A stretch of 64,000 nucleotides of DNA from assembly GCF_008271805.1 (NCBI RefSeq), contig NZ_VSRY01000172.1, positions 1 through 64,000 on the forward strand, in the 5' to 3' direction. Below are positions 51,609 to 59,979 of the stretch, piece after piece. The stretch's first letter is position 1. Every line of letters starts with the position of its first letter. The notes beneath the pieces were generated by a model. It had not been told where the DNA came from. It did no database searches and saw nothing but the letters and a program-made list of their open reading frames with translations. The translations under genes were made by a program, and so were the position numbers. Origin of the DNA: Streptomyces sp. TRM49041 (GTDB lineage: Bacteria > Actinomycetota > Actinomycetes > Streptomycetales > Streptomycetaceae).

Positions 51609-53018
51609 TCAGTGCTGTACGGGGCAGCCGCCGCGCGGCGCGGCGGCGTCCGACGGGCCGTAGGCGACGGGCAGTTCGTTGACGCCGCGCGCCAGGACGG
51701 CGCCGATCCAGGCGAGGTCCTCGCCGGGCACGGCCAGGCGCAGCCCGGGCAGCCGGGTGAGGAGTGTGCGGAGAGCGATCTGCAGCTCGACGCGGGCCAG
51801 GGCGGCGCCCGGACAGAAGTGGATACCGTGCCCGAACGCCATATGCGGGTTCGGCGTTCGGTCGAAGTCGAGCGTGTCGGCGTCGGGGAACCGCTCGGGG
51901 TCTCGGTTGGCGGCGCAGAGCGACACGATCACCGAGTCGCCGGCGGGGATGCGGGTGCCGAAGAGGTCGGAGTCCTCGGCGAAGAACCGCCAGGTCGTCA
52001 GCTCGAAGGCGCTGTCGTAGCGGAGGAGTTCCTCGACGGCGCGGGCGAGCAGGCCCGGGTCGGCCTTGCCGCCACCGTCACCGCCGTCCCCGCCGTCCCC
52101 GCCGTCACCGCTGTCGTCCCCGTCCGCCTCCCCGTCCGCGCCTCCGTCCGCGCCTCCGTCCGCGCCTCCGTCCGCGCCGACAGCCTCCTGCAGGCGGCGC
52201 AGCTGGGCCGGGTGGCGAAGGAGGGCGATGAGGGCGGTGGTGATCTGGTTGGTCACCGGCTCCTGTCCGGCGACCAGCAGCTGGAAGACGATGGAGTCCT
52301 GCTCCTCCTTGCTGATCGCGCCTTCATCGCGGGCCCGGACGAGCTTGGTGAGGAGGTCGTCGCCGGGGTTGCGGCGCTTGTCGTCGGTGACCTCGGCTAT
52401 GTAGTTCTGCAGGCCGCGCAGCCGCCCCTCGTAGACGGGTCGCTGCGGGTCGGAGGGGCCGACGGGCTGGACGACCTTCCCCCAGTCGCGGTCGAAGCGC
52501 GCCGCCAGGGCGTCCGGCAGGCCGATGACCTCGGCGAGTACGCGGAACGGAAAGTGCGCGGCGAAGGTGCTCACGACATCGACGACACCGCTCTCGTCCG
52601 CGCCGTCGGACGCGTCGCCGAGTGCCGCGTCCATCAGCTCGGTGGCGATCTCCTCGAACCGGAGGCGCTTCCGCTCGACGTTGCGGGGGGTGAATGCCTC
52701 GGTGACCAACTTCCGCATCACGGTGTGCTTCGGCGGGTCCTGGTGCAGCAGATGGACCTGGAGCTGGGAGTGCTGCGGCTCCGGCATGATGGCCGCGCGC
52801 TCGCGCCAGGCGCTGTTGCCGAGGTCGTGGTTCTTGCCCAGGCGGTCGTCGTTGAGGGCGCCGTGTGCCGCCTCGTACCCGGTGACCAGCCATGCGTTGA
52901 CCCCGCTGGGGAAGTTGACCCGGTGGACTGGGCCGTCCTCGCGGAGTTCCCGGTACAGCGGATAGGGGTCGGTCTTGTACTCCTTGCCATAGAGAGGCAG
53001 CGGTTCGGAACGTGGCAT
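51609..53018 (-). CDS. Cytochrome P450 partnered with the isocyanide synthase
   Basis: A 469-residue P450. ExxR is EELLRYD at residues 330-333 and the heme loop FGHGIHFCPGAALARVE has Cys402. The I-helix reads LLVAGQEPVTNQIT (249-260), where the usual AGxxT(T) threonine pair is replaced by Pro254-Val255; P450s lacking this Thr often do radical coupling or peroxide-type chemistry. Residues 281-319 are an insertion of ADGG and GDGG repeats between the helices after the I-helix and the K-helix. The ATG at 53018 follows GGAAGGAAG. It is the first gene of the two-gene operon with the isocyanide synthase and is probably its dedicated oxidase. Confidence 0.88.
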   Translation of the reverse strand: MPRSEPLPLYGKEYKTDPYPLYRELREDGPVHRVNFPSGVNAWLVTGYEAAHGALNDDRLGKNHDLGNSAWRERAAIMPEPQHSQLQVHLLHQDPPKHTVMRKLVTEAFTPRNVERKRLRFEEIATELMDAALGDASDGADESGVVDVVSTFAAHFPFRVLAEVIGLPDALAARFDRDWGKVVQPVGPSDPQRPVYEGRLRGLQNYIAEVTDDKRRNPGDDLLTKLVRARDEGAISKEEQDSIVFQLLVAGQEPVTNQITTALIALLRHPAQLRRLQEAVGADGGADGGADGGADGEADGDDSGDGGDGGDGGDGGGKADPGLLARAVEELLRYDSAFELTTWRFFAEDSDLFGTRIPAGDSVIVSLCAANRDPERFPDADTLDFDRTPNPHMAFGHGIHFCPGAALARVELQIALRTLLTRLPGLRLAVPGEDLAWIGAVLARGVNELPVAYGPSDAAAPRGGCPVQH

Positions 53019-53440
53019 GGCGTGGTGCTTCCTTCCAACTGGCGTAACTGGCGTAACTGGTGTGAGTGGTGCGAGTGCTCCGCACGCGGGCATGCCTAGG
53101 CGGCCCCAGGGCGTGCCCGGAGCGTCGAGAGCGAGGAGTCGGACTGCTTGATGCCTGGAGAGACAGGCCGGCCGGTGATAGCGCGGTGCGCGGGACGGGG
53201 CCCTTGCGAACGGGCCGTCAGTCGCGTTTCCGGAGAACCGGCCGCCTTGTGCGCGGGGTCACATTCGGACCGTCAACGCTTACAAGTCACCAACAGTGAA
53301 CGAGTATTCTTGGCCACAGGTCGGCATGTCAAGTTCGATCTGTTCATCCATCAAGTTGTTCAATCTTGACCAGAATCCACCAATCAACTGGCCAAAATGG
53401 TTGCGTCGACCACCGTGTTCATCCCATAGAGTGAGTTTTT
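53019..53440. promoter_or_regulatory. AT-rich divergent promoter region with candidate SARP heptamers
   Basis: This 420-bp region separates the P450/isocyanide-synthase operon from the SARP gene; its right half is the most AT-rich DNA in the window. TCAAGTT occurs at 53329-53335 and again at 53351-53357, 22 bp apart on the same strand, and TGTTCA also repeats (53341, 53357). Direct heptamers at 11- or 22-bp spacing are the operator pattern of SARP regulators. Confidence 0.5.
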
Positions 53441-56400
53441 ATGATGGCCTCACGGGGGAGCGCTGTCCGGTTCAGCATTCTGGGCACGTTGATGGTTTCG
53501 GTCGGAGAACAACAACTCCACCTGGGCGGACCGCGCGCCCGCGCGGTACTGGCCGCACTGCTGCTGGAGGCGAATCGGCCGGTGCCGATTTCCCATCTGG
53601 TGGAAGCCGTGTGGGAACGGGTTCCACCCGCGACGGCCGAACATCAGATTCGTAAGATCGTCGCGGATCTGCGTTCGCGTATTCCCGACGCACAGGAAAT
53701 CCTGCTGACCGACGGGCCCGGCTACCGCATCGTCGTCGGCGCCGGGCAACTGGACCTGATCCGTTTCGACCAGGCCCTCGACGAGGCCCGCCGCTGCGCC
53801 ACCGTCGACGGCGAAGTGGCCGCCCTGGAGACCGCCCTCGGCCTGTACCGGGGCCAGGTCCTCCCGGACAGCCGCAGTCCCGTGCTCACCGCCGCCGCTG
53901 CCGCCCTCGAGGACCGCTGTCTGGGCGCCCGCGAACGGCTCCTGGAACTCCGCCTGGAGCAGGGCCGCGCCCATGACGCCGTGAGCGAGCTGCTGCCGCT
54001 CGTCGCCGAGCACCCGTTACGGGAGTCCCTCAGCGCGCTGCTGATGGTCGCCCTGTACCGGGTGGGCCGACAGGCCGACGCGCTCCGCGTCTACCACGAC
54101 CTGCGCCATCTGCTGGCCGAACAGCTCGGCATCGACCCGAGCGGCGCCGTCAACCACCGCTATCAGCAGATCCTCCGCAACGAACCCGGCCTCGACCGGC
54201 CCGCCGCCACCCGCCACGACCGGCCCGCCGCCGCGCAGCCCCCGCCGAGGCCGCCCCGCTCTCTCCCGCACGACCTGCCGGACTTCACCGGCCGCGAGGC
54301 CGAGCTCAGCCGGCTCCTGTCCCACGTCCCGGCCCACCCCGCGCACCCCGCGCACCCCGCCGACGCCCACCAGGCCGTACGGATCATCACGATCGACGGG
54401 ATGGCCGGCATCGGCAAGACCACCCTCGCCGTACACGCCGCACACCGTGTCGCCGACCGGTACCCCGACGGGCAGGTCTTCCTCGACCTGCACGGATTCA
54501 GCCCGCACAGCGCCCCCGTCGAGCCGCACGACGCGCTCGGCACCCTGCTGCGGGCCGTCGGCGTGCCCGACGACCGCATCCCCGGCGACCCGCCCGACCG
54601 TGAGAGCTTATGGCGCGGTCTGACCGCCGACCGCCGCATGCTGCTGCTCTTCGACAACGCTGTCGCCTCGGACCAGGTAGGCCCGCTGATCCCCGCCGGA
54701 CCGGGCTGCCTGGTCCTCGTCACGAGCCGCCCACGCCTCGCCCAGCTCGACGGCGCCACGCCGCTGCCCCTGCCCCTGCCCACGGCCACCGACGGCCTGG
54801 CGTTCCTCCGCAACGTCCTCGGCCACCGCCGCGTCGCCGCCGAAGAGGAGGCAGCCGCCGAACTCGTCGCCCTGTGCGGCCGCCTCCCGCTCGCGCTGCG
54901 CATCGTCGCGTCCCGGCTCACCAACCGCCCCCAGTGGACGCTCGCCTATCTCGCGGGCCGACTCCGCGACGACACGGCCCGCCTCGACGAACTGGTCGTC
55001 GAGCACCGCAGCGTCCGCGCCGCCCTCGACCTGTCGTACACGGCCGTCCCCCACCGCCACCAGGAACTGTTCCGGCTCCTCGGCGCCCACCCCGGTACGG
55101 ACTTCGACGGACACACCGTCGCCGCGCTGGCCGGCGTCTCCCCGCAGACGGCGGAGGCGCTCCTGGAGGACCTGCTCGACGCGCGGCTGGTCGTGCAGCA
55201 CACGCCCGGCCGCTACACCTTCCACAGCCTGGTCCGCGCACTGGCCCGCGAGGCCGCCGCCCACGGACCGCACACCGCCCGCGAGGCCGGGCACCGGCTG
55301 CTCGACTACTACCTGACGGTCGCCGACCAGGCCGCCGACCTGGTCAGACCCCGACGTGGACGGCTGCGGCCCGCCCCGCTCCGGCACACCCCGCGCGTCA
55401 CACCGCCGCTGCGGGACGCGGCCGACGCGCTGGCCTGGTTCGAGACGGAACGCGCCAACCTGCTGGCGTCCCTCGCCCACGCCGAGGCCGCCGGGTTCGA
55501 CTCGTACGTCGCCCGCCTGCCGTCGGCGTTCGCCCACTATCTGCACGCGCGCGGCCATATCGAGGACGAGCTCGGCGTACTCCGCAAGGCCGTGGCCGCC
55601 GCACGCCGCCTGGGCGACCCCGCCCTGGAGAGCGCGGCCCTCACCGACATGGCCGCGCCCTACGGACACCTGGGCCGCGTCGAGGAGGGCCTGGAGTGCG
55701 CGCAGGAGGCGCTGTCCCTCGCCGAGCGTGCCGGGGACAGAGTGGGCGCGGCGTTCTGCCTCGGCCGGATCGGCATGTTCCACAACGCCCTCGGCCGGCA
55801 CGAGAACGCCATCGCCGCCCTCCACCGGGCCCTCGTCCTGCTCAGCCGGGCCGACGCCCACGCCGAGGAGAGTGCCGTCCTCACGTCCCTCGGCGAGGCC
55901 CAGTCGGCGCTCGGGCGGCACGCCGAAGCGCTCCAGACCAGCCGCCTGGTGATCCTCCACAGCAGGGAGACCGGCGACACCTACGGGGAGATCACCGGCC
56001 TGATGGGCGCGGCCACCGCCTACGCGGGCGCCGGGCAGCTCGACATGGCCCTCGACCGGCTGGCCGACGCGTCCGAACTGGCCCGGCGCACCGCGACCCC
56101 GGACGGCCAGGCGCCGATCCTCGCCCAGTACGCGGACATCTACCGCCGCCAGGGCCGCCACCGCGAGGCCCTGCACGCCGGCCACGCGGCCCTGCAGCTG
56201 CTGCGCCGGGTCCGCCGCCCCGCCCTGGCGGCCGCCGTCCACAACGTCATCGGCGCCGTCCACCGGGACCGCGGCGAGTACCAGCGCGCCGAGGGCCACC
56301 ACCGGAAGGCCCACCGTCTCGCCCAACAGGCCGGGCTGCGCCGCGAACTGGCCCTCGCCCTCGACGGCATCGCCCACGCCCGCGCGCACAGCGAGGGCCC

Positions 56401-56509
56401 GCACGAGGCCAAGGAACACGAGCCCCGCCGCGCGGCCCCCGCACCCCCCGCCCCGGGCCCGGCGTCGTACCGCGCCCGCGCGTGCGCGACGGCCCACCCG
56501 ACGGACTGA
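53441..56509 (+). CDS. AfsR-type SARP regulator (SARP-BTAD-NB-ARC-TPR)
   Basis: A 1022-residue regulator. The OmpR-like winged helix (VRFSILGTLMVSVGEQQLHL to about residue 95) and bacterial activation domain (to about 245, with AVSELLPLVAEHPLRESLSA) form the SARP core. After a Pro/Ala/Arg linker comes an NB-ARC ATPase: Walker A GMAGIGKTTLAVHA near residue 320, Walker B RMLLLFDNAV and LVLVTSRPRLAQ. TPR repeats occupy about 690-1000. It most likely activates the isocyanide cluster it sits in, perhaps from the heptamer repeats just upstream. ATG at 53441 or 53444 with a weak GAGTGAG. It converges with the ferredoxin gene. Confidence 0.92.
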   Translation: MMASRGSAVRFSILGTLMVSVGEQQLHLGGPRARAVLAALLLEANRPVPISHLVEAVWERVPPATAEHQIRKIVADLRSRIPDAQEILLTDGPGYRIVVGAGQLDLIRFDQALDEARRCATVDGEVAALETALGLYRGQVLPDSRSPVLTAAAAALEDRCLGARERLLELRLEQGRAHDAVSELLPLVAEHPLRESLSALLMVALYRVGRQADALRVYHDLRHLLAEQLGIDPSGAVNHRYQQILRNEPGLDRPAATRHDRPAAAQPPPRPPRSLPHDLPDFTGREAELSRLLSHVPAHPAHPAHPADAHQAVRIITIDGMAGIGKTTLAVHAAHRVADRYPDGQVFLDLHGFSPHSAPVEPHDALGTLLRAVGVPDDRIPGDPPDRESLWRGLTADRRMLLLFDNAVASDQVGPLIPAGPGCLVLVTSRPRLAQLDGATPLPLPLPTATDGLAFLRNVLGHRRVAAEEEAAAELVALCGRLPLALRIVASRLTNRPQWTLAYLAGRLRDDTARLDELVVEHRSVRAALDLSYTAVPHRHQELFRLLGAHPGTDFDGHTVAALAGVSPQTAEALLEDLLDARLVVQHTPGRYTFHSLVRALAREAAAHGPHTAREAGHRLLDYYLTVADQAADLVRPRRGRLRPAPLRHTPRVTPPLRDAADALAWFETERANLLASLAHAEAAGFDSYVARLPSAFAHYLHARGHIEDELGVLRKAVAAARRLGDPALESAALTDMAAPYGHLGRVEEGLECAQEALSLAERAGDRVGAAFCLGRIGMFHNALGRHENAIAALHRALVLLSRADAHAEESAVLTSLGEAQSALGRHAEALQTSRLVILHSRETGDTYGEITGLMGAATAYAGAGQLDMALDRLADASELARRTATPDGQAPILAQYADIYRRQGRHREALHAGHAALQLLRRVRRPALAAAVHNVIGAVHRDRGEYQRAEGHHRKAHRLAQQAGLRRELALALDGIAHARAHSEGPHEAKEHEPRRAAPAPPAPGPASYRARACATAHPTD

Positions 56510-56541
56510 CGCCCCGCTCCGGGACCGTCGGCCCGCCGTGA

Positions 56542-56796
56542 TCACCGCAGCGGTGCCAGCACCTCACCGGTCGTGGCGTCCCGTACCGTGATCGCCTCCA
56601 TCGGGCAGGTCTCCGCCGCGTCCCGCACCCCGTCGTCCGGCGGGACCACCTCGTCCACCGGGCGCGCCCGGCCGCCGTCCAGGCGCATCCGGCCGTGCGC
56701 GGTGCCGAGGCACAGACCGCTGCCGGCGCAGACGAGCCGGTCCACCTCGATCCGCCACTTCCCCCGGGCCTGTTCCGTCTCCTGCTGCTGGGACAT
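56542..56796 (-). CDS. [3Fe-4S] ferredoxin
   Basis: An 84-residue ferredoxin. DRLVCAGSGLCLGTAHG and AETCPMEAITVRD supply the Cys ligands in the single-cluster pattern used by P450-partner ferredoxins in Streptomyces. It is the last gene of the leftward operon and probably passes electrons to the cluster P450s. The ATG at 56796 sits right after an AGGAG; GAGAGG 10 bases up is the more likely ribosome site. Confidence 0.88.
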   Translation of the reverse strand: MSQQQETEQARGKWRIEVDRLVCAGSGLCLGTAHGRMRLDGGRARPVDEVVPPDDGVRDAAETCPMEAITVRDATTGEVLAPLR

Positions 56797-56815
56797 CTCC
56801 TGTTTCCTCTCACCC

Positions 56816-57460
56816 TCACGGGACGACAGGGGGCTGTGCCGGGCGGGACGCGACGCGGGCGGCCGCGCGCAGCGACCGCTCCACGGACAGCGCGGCCTCA
56901 TAGCCCGGCAGGATCCCCCTCCGCTCCGCCTCGGCCGTCGTCACCGCCCTCCGGTCACGCTCCGAAATGATCAGTTCCGAGTCGTCGGGTACGGGCAGGG
57001 CGAGATCCGGATCGAGTACCGAGACCGCCTCCTCGTTCTCCGCCGCGTGTTCCGCCGACAGCAGATCCGTGATGACGGTCTCCTCCAGGGCCACGCACGC
57101 GTGCCCCATACCGGCGGGCAGATAGACACCGCTCGGGTAATCCGCGTCCAGCACGATGGATTCCCACGCGCCGAACGTCGGCGATCCCACCCGTACGTCG
57201 ACGGCGATGTACAGCGCTCGGCCCCGCGAGCAATGTGTGTACGTCGCCATGCCCGGCGGTGTGCGTGTGAAATGCACACCGCGTACCGTGCCCCGCCGCG
57301 AACGGCTGTGATCGGCCTGCCGCACGGGGAACAGCGGGCTGCCGGTGGCCGCTTCGAACGCCGCCTCCTGATAGGGCGAGGCGACATGTCCGCGCGCGTC
57401 GCAGAAGGTCCGCGGCACGAAGAGAAAGGCACCCGCGGTCCTCAACTCACGCACGTCCAT
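56816..57460 (-). CDS. RmlC-like cupin (dTDP-4-keto-6-deoxyhexose epimerase family) with altered active site
   Basis: A 214-residue protein matching dTDP-sugar 3,5-epimerases throughout: SPLFPVRQADHSRSRRGTVR, GVHF with the base His63, VDVRVGSPTFGAW, VYLPAGMGHACVALEE and LIISERD. Aligned with RmlC, the conserved active-site Lys (RmlC ...QGKLVRC) is Thr73 and the catalytic acid Tyr is His138. Loss of that Tyr should impair the normal double epimerisation, so it may be a 3-epimerase, another isomerase or a non-catalytic binder. It starts 7 bases after the glycosyltransferase stop. The other rhamnose-type genes are not in this cluster. Confidence 0.85.
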   Translation of the reverse strand: MDVRELRTAGAFLFVPRTFCDARGHVASPYQEAAFEAATGSPLFPVRQADHSRSRRGTVRGVHFTRTPPGMATYTHCSRGRALYIAVDVRVGSPTFGAWESIVLDADYPSGVYLPAGMGHACVALEETVITDLLSAEHAAENEEAVSVLDPDLALPVPDDSELIISERDRRAVTTAEAERRGILPGYEAALSVERSLRAAARVASRPAQPPVVP

Positions 57461-57467
57461 GGCGGCT

Positions 57468-58619
57468 TCAGGACCCCGTCAGGTCTTCCAGTCGGGTGAC
57501 GACGTCGTGCGGGGTCGGCATGGCGCCGATCTCCGCGCGCACCTCCGCCGCGGCCGCCCGGATCGACATGTCCGCCAGGACGGACTCCAGCAGCTCCGGG
57601 CCGATGTCGTCCGGCTGCGCGATGCGGCCCAGGCCCCGGTCGGCGATCGCCTGGGCGACGACCGGCCGGCCGAGGCCCTTGAAGGCGGGCATCACCTGCG
57701 GCAGTCCGTGCACCATCGCGCCCAGCGCCGTACCGGGACCGGCGTGGTGGACGACCGCCGAGCATCCCGCCAGCAGCGCGCTGTACGGGACCCAGTCGAA
57801 GGCCCGTACGTTCTCCGGGAGGGGCCCGAACGGCTCCAGGTCGACGCGCGGCAGGACGACCACGAACTCGGCGTCCGTCTTCGGCGCCGTCGCCAGGACC
57901 CGCTCCAGGATGACCGCGGCCTCCCCCGGCATCGGCCCGCTGCCGAGCGTGACGGCGATACGGGGCGCCTCGGGCCTGCTGTTGAGCAGCTCGTACAGCG
58001 GCCCGGGCAGCGGACCGCTGCCGTTGTACGGCACGTACCCCATCGACCACATGCCGGGCTCGGCCGGGACGACGCTCGGCGGGGTGATGTCGATGGTGGC
58101 CCGCGCCTCGGGCAGGGTGACGCCGTGCTGCTCGAAGAGGTCGGCGTGCAGCTCGCTCATCGTCTCGGCGGACGGGTTGACGAACCCGAAGCCGTGCTGG
58201 ACGGCGGGCACACCCAGTTTGGCGGCCGCGACGATGCCGGGCGTCAGCAGCGGCGAGTGCACGACGACATCGGGCCGCCACTGCTCGGCCGTACGGATCA
58301 TCGCGTCCACCATCTCCGGCTGGAGCCGCAGCGCCGCGGCGACGGCGCCGCCCACCGCCTCCGGGTACGGGACGCCGGACGCCTCCTGGAGCAGCTTCGC
58401 GGCGACCTCCGGGTGGTGCCGCGCCAGCTCGCCCACCATCTGGTCCAGCGACAGGCCGGGCGCGACGTCCACGGTGCGGGCACCCGCCTCGCCGAGGGCG
58501 AGACCCGGGCCGCAGGAGGCGACCAGGACCTCGTGGCCGGCCATCTGGAGGGCCCAGGAGAGCGGAACCATGGGATAGGTGTGTCCCGTACCCGGGGTGA
58601 TCGTCATCAGTACACGCAC
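57468..58619 (-). CDS. Glycosyltransferase, family 1 (macrolide/aromatic polyketide type)
   Basis: A 383-residue GT-B enzyme. N-terminal MTITPGTGHTYPMVPLSWAL, then ALGEAGARTVDVAPGLSL; the donor-binding domain has AVTLGSGPMPGE, FDWVPYSALLAGCSAVVHHA and the HHAGPGTALGAMVHGLPQVM motif (usual HHGGxGT). It belongs with EryCIII/DesVII/UrdGT-type deoxysugar transferases. It presumably adds a dTDP-deoxyhexose to the isonitrile-derived scaffold or to a hydroxyl placed by the neighbouring oxygenases. GTG start with GGAG 7 bases upstream. No separate activator protein of DesVIII type is seen. Confidence 0.88.
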   Translation of the reverse strand: MRVLMTITPGTGHTYPMVPLSWALQMAGHEVLVASCGPGLALGEAGARTVDVAPGLSLDQMVGELARHHPEVAAKLLQEASGVPYPEAVGGAVAAALRLQPEMVDAMIRTAEQWRPDVVVHSPLLTPGIVAAAKLGVPAVQHGFGFVNPSAETMSELHADLFEQHGVTLPEARATIDITPPSVVPAEPGMWSMGYVPYNGSGPLPGPLYELLNSRPEAPRIAVTLGSGPMPGEAAVILERVLATAPKTDAEFVVVLPRVDLEPFGPLPENVRAFDWVPYSALLAGCSAVVHHAGPGTALGAMVHGLPQVMPAFKGLGRPVVAQAIADRGLGRIAQPDDIGPELLESVLADMSIRAAAAEVRAEIGAMPTPHDVVTRLEDLTGS

Positions 58620-58707
58620 TGGAGGTCTCCATTCGGGGAACGGCGGCGCGGAAGGAACGGAACAGCGGGAACAGCGGCAACAGCGGCAACGGTGGGAACG
58701 GCGGGCG

Positions 58708-59928
58708 TCAGCGGAGCAGCTCGACCGGGTGCTCCGGCCGCAGCCCGATGGCCATCGCCCGGGCCGGGCCGCCCTGGAGCGGCGGCAGTCGCTTCATCAC
58801 CCGCAGCACGACGGGCGTGGTGGACTTGCCCTCGCCGCGGACCCAGGGTTCGAGGAACCTGGTCTGCAGGAACCGCTGGATGCGCTGCGTGGCTGCCGTC
58901 GGCGGCATACGGCGCTTCTGCAGCCGCATCAGGTGCTCGTTGCGGAGTGTGCCGTCCCGCAGCGGCTCGGCGAGGACGTTGGCGGCGGCGACGGCGTCCT
59001 GGAGGGCGAGGTTGATGCCGACGCCCATGATGGGCGACATGGTGTGCGCGGCGTCCCCGAGGCAGAGGAGGCCCGGCCGCCACCACTGCCGCAGCCGGTC
59101 GATCTGCACGTCGAGGACCTTGACGTCGTCCCACGTACGCAGGTCGTCCTCCAGCCGTCCGGCGAGGAACGGGGTGAGCGTGGCGAGGCTCTCCCGGAAC
59201 CGGTCGAGGCCCTTGGCGCGCAGATCCTCGTATCCGCCCTTGCTGACGGCGACGGCGCCCTGCCAGTGGCCGAGCCGCTCGATACGGACGAAGAGCCGGC
59301 CGTCGGAGAGCCGCCCGACCATGCCGCCCGGGTCGCTGTCCTCCTTGGTCAGCCTGAACCAGAGGATGTCCATGCCCGAGCCGAAGACCTGGGGCCGCAT
59401 GCCGGCGCTGTCGCGCACCACGGACCGCCGCCCGTCGGCTCCCACTGTCAGTTCGGCGCGGAGTTCGTGCTGTTCGCCGTCGGCGTCCTTGTAGCGGAGG
59501 CCGTTGACGCGTCCTCCGGCCGTGGTGACGCCGGTGACCTCGGCGTTCCGCACGAGTCTGAAGTTCGGGAACCGGCTCGCCTCCTCCAGGAGGAAGTGGA
59601 GGAAGTCCCACTGCGGCAGGAAGGTGATGTAGGGGAACCGGCCGGGCAGCCGGCGGAAGTCCGCCAGGGTGTGCGGCCCGTCGTCGGTGACGACCTGGAG
59701 GCAGTGGATGCGCTGGTGCGCCAGTTTCTGGAAGGTGTCCCCCAGGCCCAGTTCGACCATGAGCTGGTGGGTGGAGGCGTGCACCGTGTCGCCCCGGAAG
59801 TCCCGCAGGAAGTCGCCGTGCTTCTCCAGGACCACGGTGTCGACCCCGGCGCGGGCGAGCAGCATGCCGAGCATCAGCCCGGCCGGCCCCGCGCCGGCGA
59901 TGGCGCATGTGGTGTGACCTGATGCCAT
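58708..59928 (-). CDS. FAD-dependent aromatic monooxygenase (PHBH-like)
   Basis: A 406-residue group A flavin monooxygenase. CAIAGAGPAGLMLGMLLARA at residues 8-27 binds FAD, VGADGRRSVVRDSAG is the DG motif and LCLGDAAHTMSPIMGVGINL the GD motif. The length, with no thioredoxin-like C-terminus, fits single-component aromatic hydroxylases. It may hydroxylate the phenol or indole ring of the precursor or product. The ATG at 59928 follows GGGAG; a TTG four codons earlier is an alternative. The gap to the next P450 is 51 bases, same strand. Confidence 0.88.
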   Translation of the reverse strand: MASGHTTCAIAGAGPAGLMLGMLLARAGVDTVVLEKHGDFLRDFRGDTVHASTHQLMVELGLGDTFQKLAHQRIHCLQVVTDDGPHTLADFRRLPGRFPYITFLPQWDFLHFLLEEASRFPNFRLVRNAEVTGVTTAGGRVNGLRYKDADGEQHELRAELTVGADGRRSVVRDSAGMRPQVFGSGMDILWFRLTKEDSDPGGMVGRLSDGRLFVRIERLGHWQGAVAVSKGGYEDLRAKGLDRFRESLATLTPFLAGRLEDDLRTWDDVKVLDVQIDRLRQWWRPGLLCLGDAAHTMSPIMGVGINLALQDAVAAANVLAEPLRDGTLRNEHLMRLQKRRMPPTAATQRIQRFLQTRFLEPWVRGEGKSTTPVVLRVMKRLPPLQGGPARAMAIGLRPEHPVELLR

Positions 59929-59979
59929 TGTCTCCCTCAATCGGTTCTCAGGATTCGTCCGTCCGCGCGCAGGCGGAAT

